Made by a program: the position numbers and the translations under genes. The notes under the pieces were generated by a model. The model was given only the letters and a program-made list of their open reading frames with translations. It had not been told where the DNA came from and searched no databases. Shown piece after piece: positions 34,343-42,780 of a DNA stretch of 64,000 nt (the first letter of the stretch is position 1; each line of letters begins with the position of its first letter). Source of the stretch: Chthoniobacterales bacterium (GTDB taxonomy: Bacteria > Verrucomicrobiota > Verrucomicrobiia > Chthoniobacterales > JAATET01); assembly GCA_015655545.1 (NCBI GenBank), contig JAATET010000078.1:31138-95137 (forward strand), in the 5' to 3' direction.

Positions 34343-36130
34343 TTACGACGGGCGTTTTTTTCGTGGATTGGAGGAGCCGCCGGAACCGGGCCGCTTCTTG
34401 ACGCTCATTTTTTCCAGCGTCGGCAGCGGCGTGTTCCGCGTCTTGTAAAGCTGGACGATAGAGAAAAGATTTTGGGTTGTCCAATACAGCGAGAGCGCGG
34501 ACGCGTAGTTGTAGGCGAAGGCGATGAAAATCACCGGCATGAACATGAGCATGCGCTGCTGCGTGGCGTCGCCGCTTTTCGGACTGATCGCCATTTGCCA
34601 GACCATCGTGCCGGCCATGAAGAGCGGCAGGATGTTGATCGGAAAGCCCATGATGTGGCCGATGGTGTCGGGCTGCGAAAGGTCATGAATCCAGAGGAAG
34701 GAGCTGTTGCGCAGCTCGATCGCAGTGCCGAGCATGCCGTAGAATCCGAAGAAAATCGGGATCTGGATGAGCATCGGCAGGCAGCCGGCGAAGGGATTCA
34801 CGCCGTAGTCGCGGTAGAGCTTCATCAGCTCCTCGTTCAACTTCGTCGGATCGTCCTTATACTTCTCGCGCACCTCGGTCATCTTGGGCGAGAGGGCCGA
34901 CATGCGGCGCATGGAGTTCGTCGCCTTGTTCTGGAGCGGCCAGAGACCGGTCTTGATGATGAGCGTGAGAACGATGATGGCTGCGGCATAGCTGCCGAAG
35001 AGCCAGCCGTGCAGGGTGTTCATCGCCCAGAGCAGCCATTTGCTGATGAAGCCGAACATGCCGAAATTCATCACGGCTTCCTCGTTGTGGCCGAGGGCGT
35101 CGAGCCGCGCGAGCTCCTTCGGGCCGGCGTAGATTTGGAATTTCTGCGTGAGCGATTTTCCCGGTGCGAGCGTGAAGCCGGGCAGGCCGAGCGCGCCCTG
35201 GATGCCATACAAGGTCGTTCCTTCCGGAGTCCCGGCCACGACGAAGCGGGAACTCCACACGGAGGCGCCCTTCAGGTTTTCGTCCGTCACGGAAAGAATC
35301 GTGCAGAAATACTGGCTCGTCACGGACGCCCAATCGACGTTCGCCACCGCTTCGCTGAACGTATCCTGCGCGGGGTGGAGCTGGTAGCCGATGAGCGGGA
35401 TGGACGACGCGTTGAAGGCATTGACATCGCGCCCGCTCATCTTGCCGCCGCTCGACCAATCGAAGCGCGTGTAGATCGGCATGTCGCGGGGATGGATCGG
35501 CGCCGCGGCGCCGGTGCTCAAGAAATAGCCGGGGCGGGAGAGCGCGGTCGTCGAGGGATTGCCGAAGGTGACTTCGAGGTTCACCACGTAGGGAGCCTCG
35601 GGAGAATCGCTGGCGGGGAGCGTGAATCTTTTTTCGATCGTCAATCCATCGCTGTCGCTCTTCGAAAACGTCACCACGCCATGGGCGCGATCCGCCTGCA
35701 TCGTGAAGCCGCCGAGGGCGGCGCCGGGAGTCATTGCCAATGCGCCGATGGGCATGAGGCGATTGCCATTCAGGCTGATGGCCCCGTGCTGCTCGTTGAC
35801 GTGCATGAGCAGCAGCACGGCCTCGATGCCGCCGGTGTCATTATTGAATTGGAACTCCGCGCGATCCTTCTTTCCTTGCGAGGCGAGCGTCTCATCCTGC
35901 GCAGCCATGGACGGCGGAGGAAGCGCGGGTTGGGGTGTCGGTGTGACGGTCGCGCTGGCGGCAGGCGGAGGCGTCGCGGATTTCGCCGCCATGGCGGCGG
36001 CGACAGCCTGTTTCCGGCGCTGTTCCTCCTGCTGCTTGAGATAGGGACCGTAGGCGGTGTTATAATACCACTGCCACAGGAAGATGCCGACTATGCTAAG
36101 GCCAACGGCGAGCCAGGTTTTGCGATCCAT
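34343..36130 (-). CDS. yidC: Membrane protein insertase YidC
   Basis: 595 aa, Gram-negative form. N-terminal helix MDRKTWLAVGLSIVGIFLW, a Pro/Ala-rich linker (residues 45-75), a large periplasmic beta domain (80-345), then five helices with conserved WPLQNKATNSMRRMSALSPK, the cytoplasmic loop and NPFAGCLPMLIQIPIFFGFY. The C-terminus is basic (KKRPGSGGSSNPRKKRPS), as in forms that contact ribosomes. It inserts membrane proteins with or without SecYEG. Its place after yidD and before jag is standard. Confidence 0.97.
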   Translation of the reverse strand: MDRKTWLAVGLSIVGIFLWQWYYNTAYGPYLKQQEEQRRKQAVAAAMAAKSATPPPAASATVTPTPQPALPPPSMAAQDETLASQGKKDRAEFQFNNDTGGIEAVLLLMHVNEQHGAISLNGNRLMPIGALAMTPGAALGGFTMQADRAHGVVTFSKSDSDGLTIEKRFTLPASDSPEAPYVVNLEVTFGNPSTTALSRPGYFLSTGAAAPIHPRDMPIYTRFDWSSGGKMSGRDVNAFNASSIPLIGYQLHPAQDTFSEAVANVDWASVTSQYFCTILSVTDENLKGASVWSSRFVVAGTPEGTTLYGIQGALGLPGFTLAPGKSLTQKFQIYAGPKELARLDALGHNEEAVMNFGMFGFISKWLLWAMNTLHGWLFGSYAAAIIVLTLIIKTGLWPLQNKATNSMRRMSALSPKMTEVREKYKDDPTKLNEELMKLYRDYGVNPFAGCLPMLIQIPIFFGFYGMLGTAIELRNSSFLWIHDLSQPDTIGHIMGFPINILPLFMAGTMVWQMAISPKSGDATQQRMLMFMPVIFIAFAYNYASALSLYWTTQNLFSIVQLYKTRNTPLPTLEKMSVKKRPGSGGSSNPRKKRPS

Positions 36131-36145
36131 TCGATAAAATAAGTT

Positions 36146-36385
36146 CTAGGCGTTCCGCTGGGGCACGGGGTCGTAGCCCTGTCCACCCCACGGATGGCAC
36201 CGGCACACGCGGCGGAGGCCGAGGAGGCCGCCGCGCAATGCGCCATGTTGATTGATGGCTTCCGCGCAATAGCACGAGCAGCTGGGCGTGTAGCGGCAGA
36301 ATCCGCCAGGACCGATGATGAAAGACAAGGCTGGCCGCAAGATCATGCGGTAAACGAAAATGAGTGCCAGCAACAACGCCTTCAT
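36146..36385 (-). CDS. yidD: Membrane protein insertion efficiency factor YidD
   Basis: 79 aa from [14 protein letters not shown]; the frame continues upstream to 36493 but that part overlaps rnpA. The three-Cys hallmark [15 protein letters not shown] and the end [19 protein letters not shown] are those of YidD (DUF37). The N-terminal amphipathic helix attaches it to the membrane. The ATG overlaps the rnpA stop (ATGA), giving translational coupling. It aids insertion of proteins by YidC. Confidence 0.95.
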   Translation of the reverse strand: MKALLLALIFVYRMILRPALSFIIGPGGFCRYTPSCSCYCAEAINQHGALRGGLLGLRRVCRCHPWGGQGYDPVPQRNA

Positions 36386-36780
36386 GGAAGGGTTCGGAAA
36401 ATAGAGAGCCGATTCGCGAGGCGCAACCATTCCTCGCGCAATCCGTCGAATCCCGCTTCGGCCGCGCCATGCTTGGCCGTGACGACGAGCCACAGGCCCC
36501 CGGGAATTTGCGCGCGATGCGCTCGGAAAATCTCGCGCAGGCGGCGGCGAACGCGGTTGCGCTGCACGGCGCCTCCCACCCGGCGGGAGGTCACCACGCC
36601 CAGCCGGACGGGCTTTTCATCGGGCTGCCGCAGGATGCTCATGCGCAGCAGCCGGCCCTGGACCATGCGGCCCTCGGCGCGCACCGCGGAAAATTCGCGG
36701 CTTTCACGCAGACGGGCGGAAGCCGGAAAACGTTGCCCGGACGGATGAGCCGACCCGGGCGACTTGGACGAATCAGGCAG
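36382..36780 (-). CDS. rnpA: Ribonuclease P protein component, unusual start overlapping rpmH
   Basis: Protein subunit of RNase P for 5' maturation of t[23 protein letters not shown] is the RNR signature. The first standard start is GTG 36684, but this would delete the conserved N-terminus, which is plainly encoded upstream ([18 protein letters not shown]). No ATG, GTG or TTG exists in that frame between the rpmH start and 36684; CTG at 36780, overlapping the rpmH stop by 8 nt, gives a normal 132-aa protein and is my choice. The frame is open through the whole of rpmH, as in Thermus where the two genes overlap. Confidence 0.85.
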   Translation of the reverse strand: MPDSSKSPGSAHPSGQRFPASARLRESREFSAVRAEGRMVQGRLLRMSILRQPDEKPVRLGVVTSRRVGGAVQRNRVRRRLREIFRAHRAQIPGGLWLVVTAKHGAAEAGFDGLREEWLRLANRLSIFRTLP

Positions 36781-36946
36781 CGGTGTGGCGGGCGAAGTGA
36801 ATCTCGACGCCCTTTGGAAGCAACCGCTTGCGGCCGCGAGCGCGGCGGCGATTGAGGATGGCGCGACCGTTCTTGGTCGCCATGCGGGCGCGAAATCCGA
36901 ACTGCTGCTTGCGCGTGCGCTTGGAAGGTTGATACGTGCGTTTCAT
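36773..36946 (-). CDS. rpmH: Ribosomal protein bL34
   Basis: 57 aa. [20 protein letters not shown] then [20 protein letters not shown] and RLLPKG are the bL34 signature, followed by an uncommon extension [11 protein letters not shown] that makes it about 10 residues longer than the E. coli protein (46). The extension overlaps the likely rnpA start. It heads the rpmH-rnpA-yidD-yidC-jag operon and has a good promoter just upstream. Confidence 0.97.
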   Translation of the reverse strand: MKRTYQPSKRTRKQQFGFRARMATKNGRAILNRRRARGRKRLLPKGVEIHFARHTAA

Positions 36947-36966
36947 AGCATTAAAAAGAGCCGGGC

Positions 36967-36995
36967 ACTATTTGCCGCCAGCGAAGGGAAGTCAA
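36967..36995 (-). promoter_or_regulatory. Promoter of the rpmH operon
   Basis: On the minus strand TTGACT (plus 36990-36995) and AATAGT (plus 36967-36972) are separated by exactly 17 bp, 20 bp ahead of the rpmH ATG. It lies in the 63-bp gap between ymdB and rpmH. A sigma-70-type promoter is the likely reading. Confidence 0.5.
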
Positions 36996-37009
36996 GTGGC
37001 GAAGTGCGG

Positions 37010-37801
37010 CTACTTTTCCGGCTGCAATTCGCTGAAGCGCTCGATGGCCAGCGCTTTGCCGGTCGCCTCGTCGATATCGATGATCGCTCCGCACAGGCGC
37101 ACCGGGCCATGGGCGATGGGGAAGTTCACCGGCAGGTTCGACAAAAAGCGGCCGACGATCGGCTCGACGGAGCGGCCGAGGATCGAATTATCCGGCCCGC
37201 ACATGCCTCCGTCGCAAAGAAAAGCCGTGCCGCCCGGAAAAATCCTCTCGTCCGCCGTCTGCACATGCGTGTGCGTGCCGACCACGGCGGAGACCAGGCC
37301 GTCGAGGTGCCGGCCCATGGCGATTTTCTCGCTCGTCGTCTCGCAGTGCATATCCACGAAGATCACCGGCGTCTCGGCGCGCAGCTTCTCGACTTCCGCA
37401 TGGGCGATCGGAAAGGGATTTTCCAGAATCGGCTGCATGAAGGTGCGGCCCTGCAGATTCAGCACGCCCACTTTTCCCTTCGCGGTATCGAGCACGATGC
37501 TGCCGAAGCCGGGCGCGCCGGCGGGATAATTCGACGGTCGCAGCACCCGCGGCTCGGTCGGCAGCCACGGAGCGAAATCCCGTTGATCCCAGACGTGATC
37601 GCCGGTCGTGATCACCGCGACGCCGCAGCGCAGCAAGTCGATCGCGATCTTTGGAGTGATGCCGCGCCCGCCGGCGGCATTCTCGCCATTGGCGATGACG
37701 AAATCGATTTCACGCTCCTCGCGTAATTTCGGCAGGCGGGCGATGACGGCGGCGCGACCGGGCTCGCCGACGATGTCGCCTAGAAAAAGAATCCGAATCA
37801 T
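37010..37801 (-). CDS. ymdB: YmdB-family metallophosphoesterase
   Basis: 263 aa, the full length of the TIGR00282 family. Metal-site motifs FLGDIVGEPGR, IANGENAAGGRGIT, TTGDHVWDQ, VDMHCETTSEK and GTHTHVQTADE are all present. Family members hydrolyse 2',3'-cyclic nucleotides and affect RNA decay and developmental decisions in Bacillus. Its start is back to back with the divergent amidase gene (starts 1-23 bp apart), so the promoters must lie inside the coding regions. Confidence 0.92.
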   Translation of the reverse strand: MIRILFLGDIVGEPGRAAVIARLPKLREEREIDFVIANGENAAGGRGITPKIAIDLLRCGVAVITTGDHVWDQRDFAPWLPTEPRVLRPSNYPAGAPGFGSIVLDTAKGKVGVLNLQGRTFMQPILENPFPIAHAEVEKLRAETPVIFVDMHCETTSEKIAMGRHLDGLVSAVVGTHTHVQTADERIFPGGTAFLCDGGMCGPDNSILGRSVEPIVGRFLSNLPVNFPIAHGPVRLCGAIIDIDEATGKALAIERFSELQPEK

Positions 37802-37823
37802 GGATGTTTTTATCGTATCCAGG

Positions 37824-39062
37824 ATGCGTTACAACCCAAGCGCTTTGAAATTTCGCCCTTTCCTCCCGCTGCTGCTTCTCCTCGCCTTCGCGGCGATCGC
37901 GCCCGCGCAGCGGCTCAGCCCTCTCGCGCCGAAGCCGGATTGGAGCGACCTGGACAAATACCAGGAGTCGATGACCCGCGCCGATTTCCTGTTTCTGCTC
38001 GATGGCGTCTACGCGCCGTATGGAGCGTGGAAGTCGTTCATCAAGGTCGGCGACACCTCCGCCGAGATCCGCACCCGCACCGGCGCGCCGCCCTACGTGC
38101 TGCGGTTCGCCGCCGCCCAGGGAAGCATCAAGCCCGCCTCGCGCTTCTGGCGCCAGAAAGCGCAAATGTCCGCGCGCCCGGCAAATCAGCCGCTCGCCGG
38201 CGTGCGCATCGCGCTCGATCCCGGCCATCTCGGCGGCAAATGGGCGCAAATGGAGGAACGCTGGTTCCGCATTGGAAATTCCGATCCCGTCACCGAAGGC
38301 GACATGACGCTCCGGGTCGCGAACCTGCTCGTCCCACGGCTGGAGGCGCTCGGCGCGAAGGTCTGGCTCACCCGCCCGAAAGCCGGCCCGGTCACTTCCG
38401 CGCGCCCGAATCGCCTCGGCAAGGCGGCCGCCGCTTCGCTCGCGGACGAGGAAAAGCCCGCCACGCCCGCCGCCCTCAAAAGCGAGACCGAGCGGCTTTT
38501 CTACCGCGTGAGCGAAATCCGCAAGCGCGCCGAGCTCGTGAACGAAGTCATTCGGCCCGATCTGGTGCTCTGCCTGCATTTCAATGCCGAGGTCTGGGGC
38601 GACCAGAACCACCCCGCGCTCACCGACAAGAACCACATGCACCTCCTCGTCACCGGCTGCATGAGCGCGAAGGAACTCACCTACGACGACATCCGCTTCA
38701 CCATGCTGCGCAAGCTTCTCGGCCGCTCCTACCGCGAGGAGCTTGCCGTCTCCGAGTCCGTCGCCGCCGCCATGGCCCGCGCCACCGGCCTCCCACCCTA
38801 CCAATACACGAACAACAACGCCCTCAAAATTGGCGACAGCCCCTACGTCTGGGCGCGCAATCTCGCCGCGAACCGCCTCTTCCAGTGCCCGGTCGTCTAC
38901 ATCGAGCCCTACGTGATGAACAGCCACGCCGTCTTCGATCGCGTGCAGGCCGGCGACTACGCGGGCAAACAATTCGTCGGCGGCAAAATGCAAAAAAGCA
39001 TCTACCGCGAATATGCCGATGGCATCGTGAAGGGGCTCGTCGATTACTATTCGATGCAATAG
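37824..39062 (+). CDS. Secreted N-acetylmuramoyl-L-alanine amidase-like protein
   Basis: 412 aa from MRYNPSALKF; Met at 37800 is another option. Signal peptide RPFLPLLLLLAFAAIAPAQ. After 115 residues the Amidase_3 fold begins: IALDPGHLGG (zinc His), LRVANLLVPRLEALGAKVWLTRP, CLHFNAE (second zinc His), and a later YIEPYVMNSH in place of the usual catalytic EP.FLSN-type segment (Glu present). Long insertions (residues 215-245) distinguish it from AmiA/B/C. It would cleave the peptide stem from peptidoglycan. It directly precedes parA. Confidence 0.8.
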   Translation: MRYNPSALKFRPFLPLLLLLAFAAIAPAQRLSPLAPKPDWSDLDKYQESMTRADFLFLLDGVYAPYGAWKSFIKVGDTSAEIRTRTGAPPYVLRFAAAQGSIKPASRFWRQKAQMSARPANQPLAGVRIALDPGHLGGKWAQMEERWFRIGNSDPVTEGDMTLRVANLLVPRLEALGAKVWLTRPKAGPVTSARPNRLGKAAAASLADEEKPATPAALKSETERLFYRVSEIRKRAELVNEVIRPDLVLCLHFNAEVWGDQNHPALTDKNHMHLLVTGCMSAKELTYDDIRFTMLRKLLGRSYREELAVSESVAAAMARATGLPPYQYTNNNALKIGDSPYVWARNLAANRLFQCPVVYIEPYVMNSHAVFDRVQAGDYAGKQFVGGKMQKSIYREYADGIVKGLVDYYSMQ

Positions 39063-39106
39063 GTCTTATAGGACTTATTGGACCTATTGGACCTATTGGA
39101 CCTATT
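39062..39106 (+). repeat. Five tandem 9-bp repeats before parA
   Basis: GGTCTTATA, GGACTTATT, GGACCTATT, GGACCTATT, GGACCTATT fill the whole gap between the amidase stop and the parA leader (ATG at 39114). The last three are identical, so the array is young or under selection. It places the usual Shine-Dalgarno position inside the repeat end (CCTATTCCCGAAA), with no GGAGG. Confidence 0.9.
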
Positions 39107-39113
39107 CCCGAAA

Positions 39114-39947
39114 ATGAAAACGATCGCCGTAGCCAACCAAAAAGGCGGAGTGGGCAAGACCACGACCTCCGTCAACCTCGCCGCCGCCCTCGCCGCCCTC
39201 GGCCAGCGCATCCTCCTCGTCGATCTCGATCCTCAAGGCAACGCGACCAGCGCATTGCTGGCGTCTCCCGCCAGCATCAATGATGTCGGCGCCGAAGTCA
39301 CCGAGCGCCGCAGTCTCTACCACGCGATCGTCGGCGACACGCCCGCCACCGAGCTCATCCTCGCGACCCGCTTCAAGAATCTCTCCACCATCCCCGCCAC
39401 GCTCGAGATGGCCGGCGCCGAGGCCGAGGTCGCCCGCCTCGACGACCACAACAAACAAATCCGCAAAGCGCTTGGCGCGATCCGCGAGCAGAACCAATTC
39501 GACTACGCCATCCTCGACTGCCCGCCCTCGCTCGGCGTGCTCATGACGAATGCCCTCGTCGCCGCCGACGAGCTCCTCGTCCCCATCCAGTGCGAATACT
39601 ACGCGCTCGAGGGCCTCGGCCTCCTCATGCAGGTGATGAACCTCCTGCGCGAGGGCGGCGACAATCCCGACCTCACCATCGCCGGCCTCGTGCTCACGAT
39701 GTATGACTCCCGCACGAACTTGAACCAGGCCGTCCAGAAAGACGTCCGCGACCACTTCCAGGAAGTCGTCTTCGACGCCGTCATCCCGCGCAGCGTCCGC
39801 TTCGGCGAGGCCCCCAGCTTCGGCCGCACCATCTTCGAGCACGACCCCGCCGGCCAGGGCGCCGCGGCCTACAGCGCGCTCGCCAGCGAATTTCTCAAGC
39901 GCCAGCTGGCGAACATGCGCTTCATTCCGCCAAGCGTGAGCGGCTAG
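39114..39947 (+). CDS. parA: ParA/Soj chromosome-partition ATPase
   Basis: 277 aa from MKTIAVANQKGGVGKTTTSV; the extra residues up to 39078 are the translated 9-bp repeats. The deviant Walker A KGGVGKTT, Walker A' VDLDPQGNATSAL and Walker B YAILDCPPSLGVL are intact, and NLNQAVQKDVRDHFQEVVFD-type switch helix and PRSVRFGEAPSFG are typical of chromosomal ParA. No parB follows: the next genes are on the opposite strand and unrelated. It may pair with a ParB encoded elsewhere. Confidence 0.95.
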   Translation: MKTIAVANQKGGVGKTTTSVNLAAALAALGQRILLVDLDPQGNATSALLASPASINDVGAEVTERRSLYHAIVGDTPATELILATRFKNLSTIPATLEMAGAEAEVARLDDHNKQIRKALGAIREQNQFDYAILDCPPSLGVLMTNALVAADELLVPIQCEYYALEGLGLLMQVMNLLREGGDNPDLTIAGLVLTMYDSRTNLNQAVQKDVRDHFQEVVFDAVIPRSVRFGEAPSFGRTIFEHDPAGQGAAAYSALASEFLKRQLANMRFIPPSVSG

Positions 39948-40024
39948 AGTGCCCCGAAAGCCAGCTCGCCCGCCGTGGTCCGAACGATCTTCCCCGTCGC
40001 CGTCAACAGAAGGATCGCGTTCAT
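39944..40024 (-). CDS. Possible 26-aa peptide or gene tail
   Basis: The frame MNAILLLTATGKIVRTTAGE-LAFGAL starts 1 bp after the stop of the preceding minus gene (TGA-G-ATG) and ends overlapping the parA stop tail to tail. It reads like the N-terminal strand of a small domain cut short. It could be a coupled micro-gene or the remains of the 3' end of the upstream gene. Confidence 0.25.
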   Translation of the reverse strand: MNAILLLTATGKIVRTTAGELAFGAL

Positions 40025-40025
40025 C

Positions 40026-40451
40026 TCAACCTCTTCCTTGAAGCTCGTCGCACAGAAAGCCGATTGCGCTGACCACACGCGCGGAGGCCTTGGTCCCATA
40101 ACAAAACTCGATGATGAGTGACGGTTCGCTGCGTTCTTTCGACGGAATATGAACGACCCTGCGGCGGAAGCTTTCTTTCTTATAAATTTGGTCGATCGCC
40201 TGGCATTCCCTGGTGCTGGTCACCGCGGTCAGGCAAATGCCGCGATTCGAAGGATCGGGCAGATCGATGGCGGCAAAGGTATCGGATCGCAGGGTAAAGC
40301 CGGTCGGGATGGTCTTGCAGATCGTTTTTTCGAAGGCCCCGATCGCCAAAGCATAGATTTCCGAAAAGAGCGCGACGGGAGAATGGAATCGGCCGGCACG
40401 AACGGGGAAAACGAAGAGATCGCTGTCAATAAAGGCAAATGGAAGACGCAT
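40026..40451 (-). CDS. Hypothetical protein, 141 aa
   Basis: Unrecognised. No signal peptide; four Cys residues (including ICKTIPTGF, GICLTAVTSTRECQ, EFCYG). Composition is protein-like with strands such as PSLIIEFCYGTKASARVVSA. It follows the lipoprotein gene by 19 bp on the same strand and may be cotranscribed. A plus-strand frame over the same bases (40149-40538) looks less natural. Confidence 0.5.
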   Translation of the reverse strand: MRLPFAFIDSDLFVFPVRAGRFHSPVALFSEIYALAIGAFEKTICKTIPTGFTLRSDTFAAIDLPDPSNRGICLTAVTSTRECQAIDQIYKKESFRRRVVHIPSKERSEPSLIIEFCYGTKASARVVSAIGFLCDELQGRG

Positions 40452-40470
40452 GGTATCTCAGCGGTTTCGT

Positions 40471-40890
40471 TCAATTCGAGAAGACCAAGACATTCCTGTC
40501 GGCGTCGGGGTAGCCAAATTCCTGCACCGGGCCGGTAAGGAAGCCCCTTGCCTCATTTTCGAAATTGGAAATCGGTTGGCCGACCCATTTCCTATCGAGC
40601 ATTTTGGTGACATGCCGCGATAGAGTCACCCCGTGATAGACCGGTTCGGCGACGATGAGCCCCGACTTTCTCGAGGCGACGGCCACGATCGCTCCCCGGG
40701 AAACGGGGATTGCCGCTTTGCTCAGGGCTTCATTGATTAGGGCATCATTGTTCGTTTTTTGCGCGGCCGTTTGGCAAGCTGCCACGAGAACGATGACGGA
40801 GGCCAAGCCGACGAAACGGGCATACGGACGAAGTTTCGACTGAACTTTTCTGGAAAGGGCGAGGCCAACCTCCGATTTGGGAGCGAGCAT
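40471..40890 (-). CDS. Putative lipoprotein, 139 aa
   Basis: A long basic n-region (RKVQSKLRPYARF) is followed by GLASVIVLVAAC with a lipobox (LVAAC, Cys39), so the product is probably lipidated and held in a membrane. The mature part (ALSKAAIPVSRGAIVAVASR, VTKMLDRKWVGQPIS) has no motif I know. Gene start at ATG 40890; it is divergent from the two-component pair, with the TGTAGG palindrome in the gap. Confidence 0.6.
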   Translation of the reverse strand: MLAPKSEVGLALSRKVQSKLRPYARFVGLASVIVLVAACQTAAQKTNNDALINEALSKAAIPVSRGAIVAVASRKSGLIVAEPVYHGVTLSRHVTKMLDRKWVGQPISNFENEARGFLTGPVQEFGYPDADRNVLVFSN

Positions 40891-40950
40891 GATAAGGCCT
40901 GACGTTACCTGCCCGCTCCGTCCCTTGTCTGTCAGGTGCAGGCGTGTCGT

Positions 40951-40973
40951 TTTGTAGGGCGAAATCCTACAAA
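40951..40973. promoter_or_regulatory. Hyphenated palindrome upstream of the sensor kinase gene
   Basis: TTTGTAGG-GCGAAAT-CCTACAAA: perfect 8-bp arms around 7 bases, 88 bp before the kinase start and 61 bp from the divergent lipoprotein start. A sister copy follows the response-regulator gene. Best read as the binding site of the NarL-type regulator encoded here. Confidence 0.6.
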
Positions 40974-41060
40974 GAGGGAGGGCGGTCCATCGGACGGTTG
41001 CGGTCGCGGTGACACACTTTCGTCAAGCAATGACGGACGGAATACGGTTAGCTCTGGGAA

Positions 41061-42116
41061 GTGCAAACAGCCGGTTCAGGATCATTTGCTAACTTGATGC
41101 AAAGGGGCCCCGTCGCCTCCGGTATCATTCTGCTCGCTCTGCTGGTGATCGGATATGCGGATTACTTTTTCGGGTATTCGTTTTCCTTCGACGCGTTCTA
41201 TCTCATCCCCGTCTGCCTCGCGGCCTGGATGCGCGGGCTTCCCGCGTCGTTCGTGACGTGCGCCTTGAGCGCGATAGTTCCGATCGCCGGAAACGTTCTT
41301 GCCGGCCAGCGCAACGTCGTTGTATCCGCGCTGTTCTGGAATAGCGCGATCCTCTTCGCGTTCTATCTCGTCGTCACGTTTTTGATCAGACGGATCAAGG
41401 CGCTTCAGGCGAGTCTTGAACATCAGGTCAAAGAGCGAACGGCAAAGCTCACGACGGAAATCGCGAGCCGGGAGGCGCTCGAGCGCCAGTTGCTCAGCGT
41501 GAGCGAACGCGAGCAACGCCGCCTCGGGGAGGATGTGCATGACATTCTCTGTCAGCATCTCACGGCGTGTGCGATTTCGGCGGAAGTGTTGGGAAAAAAG
41601 CTGGCGGCCCATACCGCAACCGCCGCGGATGCCCGGTCGGTCATCAAGCTCACGGAGGAAGGCATCGCCATCGCACGCGATGTGGCCCGCGGTCTTTTGG
41701 CTATTCCATTGGGAGAGGAAGGGCTGGCCATCGCGCTGGAGGAGCTGGCAAACAAGACTTCGGATCATTTCCGGGTGCGTTGCACGTTGGTCACAGATTT
41801 CTTTCCGGCTTTGGATGTCGAACCGTCCGTCCAAATTTATCGGATCGTGGCGGAGGCCGTGAATAACGCCATCCGGCATGGCAAGGCCGGGGACATCGAG
41901 ATCAGAATTGGAAGAGAGGCCGACCTCGGCTACGTGACCATTCACGACAATGGCGTCTCGTTTGATCCGGAAAATATCGCCACGAGCGGGCTCGGACTGC
42001 GGATCATGAAGCATCGGGCCCAGCTTCTCAATGGCTCGCTGGACATTATCGCGTTGAAAGGGGACGGTGTGACCATCCGTTGCGCCTTTCCAATCCCGAC
42101 CAATGAAGTCCGTTGA
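41061..42116 (+). CDS. NarX-type sensor histidine kinase
   Basis: 351 aa, GTG start (ATG at 41097 is the alternative). Four membrane helices between residues 18 and 110 (GIILLALLVIGYADYFFG, FYLIPVCLAAWM, VTCALSAIVPIAG, FWNSAILFAFYLVVTFLI) without a large outer sensor domain, then a coiled coil (111-145) and HisKA_3 dimerisation box SEREQRRLGEDVHDILCQHL with phospho-acceptor His160. The HATPase domain has the N box (EAVNNAIRHG), DNGVSFDPEN and GLGLRIMKHRA. It overlaps the regulator gene by 14 nt, which makes them partners. Signal unknown. Confidence 0.92.
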   Translation: MQTAGSGSFANLMQRGPVASGIILLALLVIGYADYFFGYSFSFDAFYLIPVCLAAWMRGLPASFVTCALSAIVPIAGNVLAGQRNVVVSALFWNSAILFAFYLVVTFLIRRIKALQASLEHQVKERTAKLTTEIASREALERQLLSVSEREQRRLGEDVHDILCQHLTACAISAEVLGKKLAAHTATAADARSVIKLTEEGIAIARDVARGLLAIPLGEEGLAIALEELANKTSDHFRVRCTLVTDFFPALDVEPSVQIYRIVAEAVNNAIRHGKAGDIEIRIGREADLGYVTIHDNGVSFDPENIATSGLGLRIMKHRAQLLNGSLDIIALKGDGVTIRCAFPIPTNEVR

Positions 42117-42780
42117 TCTCCCGCCCAGGAAGCGGATTTTCTTGATCGATGATCATCCCCTGGTGCGGGAATGGCTGGGAAACTTGATCGCCCAGCAGGA
42201 CGATCTTACCGTGGCCGGCGAGGCGGACGATGCGCCTGAAGCCCTCGCCCGGATCGCCTCCACCCGGCCCGACGTCGCGGTGGTGGATCTTTCGCTCGCG
42301 AAAGGGTCGGGCTTGGAATTGATCAAAGACCTGCGCGCCATCTGCCCGGAAGTCGCCGTTTTGGTGCTCTCGATGCACGAGGAATCCACCTACGTGGAAC
42401 GCGCCCTGCGGGCGGGGGCCATGGGATTCGTGATCAAACGCGAGACGACGCGAAACATCATCTCCGCGATTCGCAGCGTGCTCGAAGGCAAGGTGTTTCT
42501 GAGCGACCAATTCGCCCAGGAGGTTGCGCGCCGCATTGTGGCCGCGCCGGCCGGGTTCACCAGCCCGGTCGAGACGCTGAGCGACCGCGAGTTGGAAGTC
42601 TTTGAAAAAATCGGGAGCGGCCTGGATACCAAACGGGTGGCGAGCGATCTGCATCTGAGTTTGAAGACCGTTCAAGCCTACTGCGCCCGCATCAAAGAAA
42701 AGCTGAGGCTGAACAATGCCCAGGAACTCCTGCGCGAAGCCGTGCTCTGGCGGGAGCGCCAGAATAAAGCATCCCTGTAG
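42103..42780 (+). CDS. NarL/FixJ-type response regulator
   Basis: 225 aa. Receiver domain with acidic pair Asp16/17 (FLIDDHP), phospho-acceptor Asp62 (VAVVDLSL), Ser/Thr switch (LVLSMHE) and the Lys of FVIKRE. The C-terminal LuxR-type DNA-binding domain (LSDRELEVFEKIGSGLDTKR, LHLSLKTVQAYCARIKEKL) begins near residue 157. Its stop codon TAG lies inside the second copy of the TGTAGG palindrome, so it probably controls its own operon and the genes downstream. Confidence 0.95.
   Translation: MKSVDLPPRKRIFLIDDHPLVREWLGNLIAQQDDLTVAGEADDAPEALARIASTRPDVAVVDLSLAKGSGLELIKDLRAICPEVAVLVLSMHEESTYVERALRAGAMGFVIKRETTRNIISAIRSVLEGKVFLSDQFAQEVARRIVAAPAGFTSPVETLSDRELEVFEKIGSGLDTKRVASDLHLSLKTVQAYCARIKEKLRLNNAQELLREAVLWRERQNKASL

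Noticed and set aside
33889..39947. parS or a second origin near the rpmH operon
   Set aside because: No parS-like palindrome and no cluster of DnaA boxes was noticed in the gaps here.
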